DNA from: Pelistega sp.
GTDB lineage: Bacteria; Pseudomonadota; Gammaproteobacteria; Burkholderiales; Burkholderiaceae_B
Length of the DNA stretch: 64,000 nt
Assembly (NCBI GenBank): GCA_030538255.1
Contig: JAUNUI010000010.1
Span: 31,167-95,166 of the forward strand
Direction: 5' to 3'
The notes beneath the pieces were generated by a model that saw only the letters and a program-made list of their open reading frames with translations, was not told where the DNA came from and made no database searches. Of this stretch, positions 45,953-55,100 are shown one piece after another. Each line of letters begins with the position of its first letter. Positions within the stretch are counted from its first letter, which is position 1. Made by a program: the position numbers and the translations under genes.

Positions 45953-47908
45953 TTATTCTTTCTGTGCTGCTGGGCTCTCATAAGGTGAGTGAACAATAAT
46001 ACGGGTTTCACCTGGTTCTGAGTATATTTCTAACCAGCCCGCTAGGCGCTCTAAGCGCCGTTGCATACTGCTCATCCCAACACTAATGCCTGAACGCATA
46101 ATATCATTGACCTGAAAACCAACCCCATTATCAATAATATTCAGCTCGATCTCATCTTCTTTGACAATGCAGCGAAAGGTGACTTCACTGGCTTGACTAT
46201 GCTTGATCACATTGGTCAGGGCTTCCTCGGCAACACGATATAAGGTGAGGCATTGAATTGCGCTGGGTGTAGACACCCACTTAGAGTCAACTTCCCAGTG
46301 TAATTTAATCTCAATATCATCAAAAACCTGGATAAAGCGATTACGTAAGGGGGCTAACCAATAAATCGGATTGCTAGGAAGCTTAGTTTGGCTTTCTGAA
46401 AAACTATCAATAATTTGTCGTAAGTCATTGCGTAATAGACTGAGAATTGATAAGGTTTGCTTATTATTTAAGGGCTCTTTAGCGTTCGATACTTCGAGAA
46501 TAGAGCGAACGATTGAGCTACCCAATCCATCATGCAAGTCATGTGCAAGATTGAGACGCTCTTTCAGTTGATTGTTTTTAATGCTCAGTTGATGGCGGTT
46601 ATTAAGTGTTGCCTCCAACGCTTGTTCAGCGGCAAGAATCTTTTGGTGAAGCTCATCATTAAAGTCTTCAATCTTCTGTAAACTTTGCGTCAATCGCATG
46701 GCTAAAATAATACTTAAAAAAATCGCAAACACCAGCGAGGTATAGGGCAAGACAAGCGAAATATTACCCAACATATGAAACAATGATAGTACGGAGATAG
46801 TACTTAAAATTAGACAGGTAATTAAGGTAATGGCAAGTAGCCAGAGCTCAACTTGACGAGTCTGAAAACACAGGTGACTGACAAAAATGCTATTAATGCA
46901 AAAAATAATAATTGAGGCGTAAAATACAAATAATAAAGTGCTATGGACAAGATCGAATGGAGCCAACCAAATAGTGGCGCTTAATACCAAGCATAAGGCG
47001 AAGAATAGCTTCTCTACCCGTGGAAATCGCTTATTGAGAAAGCGCCATGAGAATATAGCAAAGCAGAAGGTATAGCCTAAAAATAGAACGACGTTAAGTT
47101 TGGTGAAGCTAAGGGTATTGCTAAAAGGCGCTGTTTCTGTAATCAGCGTATTGGCAATAAACGCAACCCAGAAAATTGAGGTTAAGGTATACCAGCCATA
47201 AGCCACTTCTTGGCGGCGAAATAACCAAATACAAGTACACACCATGCCTAAGGTAATCGAGAAAATAATATTCAGATAGTAAATTGTGCGTTGATTCCAT
47301 TCGGTCTGCTTATAGAGAGCATTAATCTCATGCAATGAGCCGAAGGTGATATTACCTAAACCAGGTGAAGTGATGAAATCACCCACGACGCGTACATACA
47401 GCTGATTGATCGCATCAGTTTTGAGGGTAGCAATTGGCAAGGTCAGATAACGCGGTACATTCCAACTGCGCGAAAGGGGCTCTGTAAGATGCGAATCAGT
47501 CCATAGAAGATGCTCATTAATCCAGACACTACCCGCCATATTGATGCCACTAATCAGTAAGGCCAGTGGCTCAGTAGGTGGCTTACTACATTCTGCATGC
47601 CAGTCAATGCGATACCAAGTAACGCCAGTGTAGCTAGGCCAGCGTTTTGTCCAGATATCGGGTAATGTTACCGCTTGCCATTCGGCCTTAAGGTGTGTAT
47701 CAAAGCTTGCGGGTGATTCAGCATCTGTGCGGGTGACGTAGATACCGTCCATCCTAGGTGTACAGGTTTTTGAGTCTTGGGTAGAATCATGCGCGATCGT
47801 TAGTCCCTCAAGCGGCGCTAAGGTCTGGGCTTGGGCCAGAGCCCAGAGACTTGGCCCGATGATAAGGCTCATCAACAAGAGAAGAGAGTGGATCGAATAG
47901 CGCATCAT
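45953..47908 (-). CDS. Sensor histidine kinase with 7TMR-DISM-like sensor
   Basis: 651-aa membrane kinase. A signal peptide (to about 28) precedes a periplasmic beta-sandwich domain (about 45-175) resembling 7TMR-DISM extracellular domains (GVTWYRIDWHAE, SGINMAGSVWINE). About seven membrane spans follow (200-410). The HisKA_3 dimerisation helix carries LAHDLHDGLGSS with the phospho-His near 455-459, and the HATPase domain has NVIKHSQAS and DNGVGF. This is NarX/UhpB-class architecture. It follows the response-regulator gene by 15 bp; both are divergent from the giant autotransporter. Confidence 0.93.
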   Translation of the reverse strand: MMRYSIHSLLLLMSLIIGPSLWALAQAQTLAPLEGLTIAHDSTQDSKTCTPRMDGIYVTRTDAESPASFDTHLKAEWQAVTLPDIWTKRWPSYTGVTWYRIDWHAECSKPPTEPLALLISGINMAGSVWINEHLLWTDSHLTEPLSRSWNVPRYLTLPIATLKTDAINQLYVRVVGDFITSPGLGNITFGSLHEINALYKQTEWNQRTIYYLNIIFSITLGMVCTCIWLFRRQEVAYGWYTLTSIFWVAFIANTLITETAPFSNTLSFTKLNVVLFLGYTFCFAIFSWRFLNKRFPRVEKLFFALCLVLSATIWLAPFDLVHSTLLFVFYASIIIFCINSIFVSHLCFQTRQVELWLLAITLITCLILSTISVLSLFHMLGNISLVLPYTSLVFAIFLSIILAMRLTQSLQKIEDFNDELHQKILAAEQALEATLNNRHQLSIKNNQLKERLNLAHDLHDGLGSSIVRSILEVSNAKEPLNNKQTLSILSLLRNDLRQIIDSFSESQTKLPSNPIYWLAPLRNRFIQVFDDIEIKLHWEVDSKWVSTPSAIQCLTLYRVAEEALTNVIKHSQASEVTFRCIVKEDEIELNIIDNGVGFQVNDIMRSGISVGMSSMQRRLERLAGWLEIYSEPGETRIIVHSPYESPAAQKE

Positions 47909-47923
47909 GCCCGACTGTAGACC

Positions 47924-48625
47924 TTAAATTAAACCAATTTCGCGTGCCTTACTAATGGCCTTGGTGCGATTACTAACGGCTAGTTTACGATAGACATGAC
48001 GAATATGCGTCTCAACTGTGTGCTTTGATAGGAAAATATGCTCCGCAATTTCTTGATTGCTTAATCCTGATGCCACTAAAGTGAGAATTTGGTGTTCACG
48101 CTCAGTGAGATTAACGTCTTGTGCCTCATGCAGGTCTTGGGGAGAATGAGTACTTAGACTTTGTTCAGAAGTGATGGTAGCTGTATTGTTCTTAACAGGT
48201 AATTTATTCAGAATATGACGCGCGATAAAAGGATCAATTGGTGCACCACCTTTCAAGATGCTGCGAATTGAGACCTTGAGCTCAATATCATCACGCTCCT
48301 TCAGAATATAACCCGTAGCCCCTGCTTGTAAGGCCTCAATAATCATCTCCTCGGTACTCCAAGCAGAGATCACCAAAATAGGAATATCAGGACGCACCTT
48401 GCTGAGTAAGTCGATAATGGAAATACCACTGCCATCAGGCAGACCGAGATCAATCAGCGCTAAGGCAATGTGTTGTGCATCAAGATCATTTTGTGCTTCG
48501 GTGACGGAGCTTTTGAAAAATAAATCACTGGCTTGGTAGCCAATATCTAGCAGAATAGCCTGCAGACGCTGCTGCATAAAGCTGTCGTCTTCAACCACCA
48601 ATACGGGTGCAATTAAATTAATCAT
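47924..48625 (-). CDS. NarL/LuxR-family response regulator
   Basis: 233-aa two-component regulator. Receiver domain 1-125 with acidic pocket VVEDD (11-14) and phospho-acceptor Asp59 in LALIDLGLPDGSG. A linker (about 140-170) leads to a LuxR-type HTH (about 170-230: LTEREHQILTLVASGLSNQEIAEHIFLSKHTVETHIRHVYRKL). Cognate kinase encoded 15 bp downstream. The next gene, across a 570-bp divergent region, is the 8.1-kb autotransporter, its most obvious candidate target. Confidence 0.95.
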   Translation of the reverse strand: MINLIAPVLVVEDDSFMQQRLQAILLDIGYQASDLFFKSSVTEAQNDLDAQHIALALIDLGLPDGSGISIIDLLSKVRPDIPILVISAWSTEEMIIEALQAGATGYILKERDDIELKVSIRSILKGGAPIDPFIARHILNKLPVKNNTATITSEQSLSTHSPQDLHEAQDVNLTEREHQILTLVASGLSNQEIAEHIFLSKHTVETHIRHVYRKLAVSNRTKAISKAREIGLI

Positions 48626-49195
48626 TAAAGTCTCTCTTTAAGGTGATTGCTCTCATGTGGCTCTCGTTCATACAGTTTGTTCACATAGTATTAAGCAACT
48701 CTCGTTCACGCAGGGGGGGAGCTTTACATTTCACTTCCGTCTGCATATTAATGAGTAACTCGTACTTATTGTAGTTTCTTTGCTTATTAGTTTTGCCTTC
48801 ATGACAATTGCGCCATTGGGCAAATTTGAGTGTCTTGTATGACGGCTTAAGTCATTGTATGGAAAACAACAAGAAAACAAAATCACTATTTCTAGTGATT
48901 TTCAAGCAAATGTAAAAATGTTTTAATTTTTGGCATGTTCTGAGACATTTGCAAAAAGCTTTTATAGAAATTAGTTTCAATAGTTGAGGCTAATTGATAG
49001 CAAATCGCTTGTAGATTCAATTAAATACTTTAGGGAAACACAAGCTTCCTTAATTTTGTGAAGGTCTCGTTCTATATACATTTCGCTACTTTTCCTAGAA
49101 GAGCATCTAAGGCAGATAAAACTAGCCATAGATTGCCGCTGTAAACTTCGCTTCTCTCTTAAAAAGTGCGCTAATCAAACCAATGAGGTTATCCC
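48626..49195. promoter_or_regulatory. Divergent control region, two-component system / autotransporter
   Basis: 570 bp without a gene. CTCTCGTTCA occurs twice (48661-48670 and 48699-48708), 38 bp apart, near the response-regulator start. AATCACTA-TTTC-TAGTGATT (48881-48900) is a perfect 8-bp inverted repeat near the middle. Both are candidate binding sites or, for the hairpin, a short terminator-like structure. Nothing else, and no reliable -10/-35 pair, is called. Confidence 0.45.
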
Positions 49196-52100
49196 ATGAA
49201 TAAGACTTATCAACAACTTACACATACTGCTTTGGCCCAAAAAACAAGCGGCGCTTTTCAAATAAAACCGATAGTCCTTCTTATTCAACTAGCATTCAGC
49301 TTGAGTGCTATACCTGCTTTTGCACAAGCACAGACTTGCGTAGTATCAAATTGTAGTATTAGTGGTGATTACACAAGCGCAGTAGACTTAAGTCACTTTG
49401 CCGGGAAGGATGGTGTCAAAGAAGGTGCAAATTCTGAGATTCGTGCAGGTAAGTCGGGAGCCTCGATTAAGCTAACAACAGCAGCAGACACCTCTGTCTC
49501 CCAAGCGCTGAATCGGCCAGCGATTACTATCAATACCAAAGGGGGGCATGGGGCGCCAAAGACTGATAACGTGAGAAAGCATGGCGGACGCGGAGGCAAT
49601 GCGGGTAGTGTTGAACTTTCATTGCAACATAAGGTGAACCTAAGTTCAGCGGGTCAAGGTATAGTGATCAATGCGCAAGGCGGAAATGCGGCAGGATACT
49701 CTATTGATAGTGATCGTATTCCCGGAGGTTCGGGTGGATCCGTACATATCAAACAAGCGACACAAAGTAGTCTCGTCGCTAATCGTCAGCCCATGAACTC
49801 AAGCCTAGGTATAACAAGAGAAGTTATTGATATCAATACCAGTGGTGGTAATGGCGTACAAGGTATGCAAGAAGGCATAACGAGTCTTGATGATGGATCC
49901 AAAGCAGGGAATGCGGGTAACGTCACGCTTGACTTACAAGGGCAGCTGGATTTGCAATCCTCTACTGCGGGTCTTATAAAAATTGTGAGTAATGGCGGCA
50001 ATGGGGGCTCTGTTGACCATGCAATTACGGCTAGGCGTCATTATGCTGGAGAGGCGGGTGTGGGCGGTTCTCAAACCGTCATTCTAGGGCAACAAGGGAA
50101 AAGTAGTCAGATGCTTACCCAGGGTTCCTCTGTTGCGGCAATCGATATGGTGAGTGCGGGCGGTAGAGGGGGGGACTCTAGGAAAGGCTCGGTTGGTAAA
50201 GAGTCCAAAGCAACGAGTGGCGGTAAGGGAGGTGACCTTAGTTTAACGCTTAAGCATATGGATGTAGAAACGAAGGGAGCTCATAGTAGCGCTCTGGTTT
50301 TGCGTAGTCGTGGTGGTGTGGGTGGTGGTCCTGGGGATGGTAGCGACAAGACCCCTCAACATCTGCGCGGTGAAGGTGGAGCAGGGGGAAATATTTCTGT
50401 TACTCTGGATGAGTTTACGGATATTCAGACAGCAGGTGTTAACAGTGATGGGATACATGCTTATTCTGCAGGTGGTGGTGGTAGTCGAGGAACTGATGGA
50501 ATTATCACGGCGGGCAATGGTGCTCGAGGTGGTAGGGGAGGTGATATTACGATTCAAAGTTTGGCGCATATCCAAACCAGGGGGCAAGAATCGAATGCGA
50601 TTTATGTGGAGAGTTCAGGAGGCTCTGCGGGTGATGGTGGCTCAGCAACTTTTGGTCATGGTGGCGCTGGTGGCCGTGCCGGTATGGGGGGCAATGTTCA
50701 GATTAGCTCGAATGGTGCTTTAGAAACGAGCGCTAATGACGCCCATGTGATTCTGGCGCAAAGTATTGGTGGAACCCGTGGTGAAATTACTCAGGCTGAT
50801 GTTAAGAGAAAAAATAACGATGATACCTATAGCTTAGGTGGGGTAGACCATACCTCAGACAATGATAAAGCATCAGCCGCTCAAGTCATTATTAACAATA
50901 ATAATTATGTGACGTCTAAAGGCAATAATGCCTCTGCGGTATTAGCCCAGAGTATTGGCGGTGGCGGTGGTGCAGGTGGCTCTAGTTTTGGCTTTGTGGC
51001 AATTGGCGGTAGGGCGGGAGCTGGTGGTAACGGCGGTGAAGTTCGGGTAAATAATCATGGATTTATGAGTACGCAAGGCAATTCCTCTGCGGTTATTGTC
51101 GCGCAAAGTATTGGCGGTGGCGGTGGCCTAGGCGGAAGAGCTGGCAGTGTTGGTGTGTTACTCCCCAGTGTGTCAATAGGCGGTGCTGCTGGTGGCGGGG
51201 GTCATGGTGGTAGAGTCGAGGTAGATAATCAGAATAGTCTCATCAGTAGCGGTGATTCTTCAGCTGCCATTCTCGCTCAGAGTATTGGTGGTGGCGGTGG
51301 TATCGGTGGTAATGTTAAGGGTGTCGGCGCATTTCAAATAACGAGTTTTGCCTTAGGTGCTTCAGGAGGCAGGGGTGGGGACGCGGGTACAGTGTCTGTG
51401 AAGAATACTGGCACAGCGACCACAGTGGGCGCCAACTCTCATGTCTTGATAGCGCAAAGCATTGGCGGCGGCGGTGGCATGGGCGGGAATTCAAGCTCGG
51501 TCTCAGGTGCTAATTTAAATAGTATTGTTCTCGGCGGTCGTGGTAGCGTGGGTGGCAAGGGAGGTGATATTCACTTGACGAATGAAGGGCAATTACTCAG
51601 CACAGGGGCGGAAAGTCATGCTGTATTTGCCCAAAGTATTGGCGGCGGTGGTGGCGCGGGAGGATCAGCGGCTAACTTAAGTGTTGTAGGCTTTCCTGCG
51701 GGTACTTCAGGGCAACAAGTGACCAGTCTGATTTCAGTCGGTGGTAAAGGTGGCCAAGGTAACCAGGGCGGTTCAGTACGCTTAGACAATCAGGGTACTA
51801 TTCGTACCACAGGCAATGACTCAACCGCCGTGCTTATGCAAAGTATTGGCGGTGGCGGCGGTAAGGGTGGTGGTGCCAGTGCTAGTACGATTGAAATTCC
51901 ACGGGGTGATTCTTTGACCCTTAAAGTGGCTGTTGGTGGCTCTGGTGGTAAGGGTAACGCAGGTGGGAATGTACACTTAGATAATTCAGGGAGCATCGAG
52001 ACCGCAGGACAACTCTCATCGGGCATTGCGTTGAAAAGCATTGGTGGCGGTGGGGGTGATGGCGCAGTCGGCTCTACCAATGGTTTTGTTTATAGTGGCA

Positions 52101-55100
52101 ATGGTGCGATTGACAAAGCCACCGCCGCGAAGACTCGCTATGAGTTAGTTGCGGCGGTCGGCGGTAGTGGTGGCGATGGGGATGTCGGTGGGAAGCTTAG
52201 CCTAAAGAATACAGGTCAGATTAAGACTTATGGTGATATTTCTCCCGCTATTCTGATGCAGAGTATTGGTGGCGGTGGTGGTCAAGGGGCTGCCTCACAT
52301 GCGGATTCCACTAAGCATGGGCGTGGTATTACCTTGGAAATTGGTGGCAATGGTACCAAAGGCAGTCACGGCGGTAAGGTTGAGCTAGATAACCATGGCA
52401 GCATTATTACGTATGGGCGCTTATCGACAGCATTACATGCGCAAAGTATCGGCGGTGGTGGTGGTACGGGTGGTTCGACGGGTGCCTCAGCCAGTGCGGC
52501 AGAGAAAGCGATGTATGACTTGAATAAACAAATCGTTGATGAAACGAAAAAGGCGCAGGATATCGGTACTAAGTATCAAGATTATGTGAATAAGGCCTTA
52601 GAAAAAGTCATTGCCCAACCTGCTAAAGACAAGACTGAAGAGAAAACAGGGAAAAAAACCGAGTCGCCTGAGAAGAAGTTTGATCTTAAAATTGCCTTAG
52701 GTGGTCAAGGGGGAAATGGTGGTGATGGTGGTGAAGTGACCTTAACGAACCAGAACTTGCTGAGCACTGAAGGTGATTTAAGCACCGTGATATTGGCACA
52801 AAGTATTGGTGGTGGTGGTGGTAGCGGGGGTTCCGCCTCAGCCACCAGTACGGATGCTAAAGCCACACAGATCAATCTTGCGCTAGGTGGCTCTGGTGCT
52901 GGTGGCGGCATGGGTGGTGCTGTGACGGTGAATAACTGGCATACGATTAGTTCATCAGGACTGTCTAGCCAGGGTATTATTGCCCAAAGTATCGGCGGCG
53001 GTGGCGGTCATGGTGGTAGTAGTGAGGTGGACTCAGCTAAGACAGAGCAAAGCCAGATTGGACTGTCCTTAGGTGGTCGCGGCGGTCGTGCAGGTGATGG
53101 CAGCCAAGTTGTGGTTAAAAACACCAAACTTATAGACACACGAGGTGATTTGAGTACTGCTGTTCTCGCGCAAAGTATTGGTGGTGGCGGTGGTAGTGGT
53201 GCTGCTGGCAAAAGCAATAGTAAAGAAGCGAAGAGTGTCACTGTTAATCTAAGTCTAGGTGGTTCTGGTGGGACAGGCGGCAAAGGTGGGCAGGTGATTG
53301 TGCAAAACTTCGATACGATTAATACCGTAGGCAATCTCAGCTATGGTGTGGTCGCGCAAAGCATTGGCGGCGGTGGTGGTCATGGTGGCGCAAGTAGTAG
53401 CACTTCAGGCAAGAGTGAGAAGAATCAAGTGACGCTGGCTCTAGGCGGCAGTGGCGGCTCGGGTGGAGAAGGTGGCAAGGTTGAGGTGAAAAATGAGAAA
53501 TATATTCAAACGGCTGGCCATCAAAGTATTGCAGTCTTGGCCCAAAGTATCGGCGGCGGTGGCGGTAGTGGTGGTGCCACCATCACCAATGGCGCCGAAA
53601 GTAAAGAGCAACAACTAAGTGTTACCTTAGGTGGCTCTGGTGGCAGTGCAGGACGTGGTGGTGTTGTGAAGATTGATAGTCTTCACAGTATCCATAGCGC
53701 TGATGCACAAGCGATTGTGGCACAAAGTATTGGCGGTGGCGGCGGTGTCGGTGGCTCTGCTGAGGCTACGCTAGAAGGTCAAAAAGAAACCGCGAGCAAA
53801 ACCACAGTCGGCTTAACGCTTGGCGGATCGGGTGGCTCAGGCGGTAATGGCGGTAGTATTGAAATTAATCATTGGAATCAACGCTTAAGCTCTAATGCCT
53901 TGGCTGGCTCTGTTGTACTCGCGCAGAGTATCGGTGGTGGCGGTGGCAGCGCTGGCTTTTCTCAGCTTAAACAAGAAGGTAAGACAGAGACTTCTCTGGC
54001 TATTGCCCTAGGGGGCAAAGGCGCAGCAGGAGGCCATGGTGGCGAAGTGAAGATTAATAATGATGGTGAGGTCTTAGCGACACGTGGCTCCACCATGGGA
54101 ATTGTGGCACAAAGCATTGGCGGCGGTGGTGGTAATACTAACTTTACCCAAAGCACAGGCAATCAAGCCAAGAGAAGCATGAACATTGCGCTTGGTGGGA
54201 CGAGCGGTACAGCAGGCGAGGGTGGTACGGTGCGCGTGAATCAAATCGCACCGCAGTTGATGCAAACCATGGGGATTGGGATTTTAGCGCAGAGTATTGG
54301 TGGCGGCGGTGGCCTAGTGTCAACCGCTGTCGCCAATGCAGCGAGTAGTTCAGGTTTTGCCATGAATCTTGTACTGGGAGGTAGTCGTGACAATGAAGAA
54401 GCTCACGGTCATGGTGGCCAGGTTAATGTCCTTGTTAAGAATGCTGGCATTAAAACCCAGGGTAATTACGCCTCTGCCGTCGTCGCGCAAAGTATCGGTG
54501 GTGGTGGTGGATTAATTGACTTAAGCAACCGAACGGTGAATCAGCGAAGCAATGTGGAGAAATTACAAATCGGTGGTATCAAGGCTCAAGGTGATGGTCA
54601 AGTCGTGAATGTTAATTTGGAGACAGGTCTGACCACGCTTGGTAAAAATAGTCATGGTATTGTTGCTCAAAGTATTGGCAGTGGCGGTGGTTTGGTGATT
54701 GCCGATGGTATTAACTTGCCGTCTTCTATGCGTGTTGGTGGAAAAGAGACGAATGCTCATGCGAATTCGGTGAATATCAATCTCAATGCGAATGCACGCA
54801 TTCAGACAGTAGGCGATGGGAGTTACGGTATTGTGGCGCAAAGTATCGGCGGTGGTGGCGGTCTAGCGGCAGATACGTCTAATCTGGATCTTACCGCCTT
54901 GCGTAAGAACTTGAAAGAGAACGATGGCGGCAAGAGCAAAAGCAAGGGCGGTGATATTCAGATGAAGATTCAAGGGTATATCGCCACCATGGGTCGCAAT
55001 GCGCAAGGTATTTTTGCACAAAGTATTTCTGAAGGTGGGGGCTTAAGTTCTTGGGGAATGGGTTCACAATCCTTGAGTTCAAAAGGTCATGCAGGTGAAA

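Noticed and set aside
50243-50587. Long minus-strand open frames inside the autotransporter gene
   Set aside because: They are Pro/Thr/Ala-rich mirror images of glycine-repeat DNA, with no ribosome sites or family resemblance.
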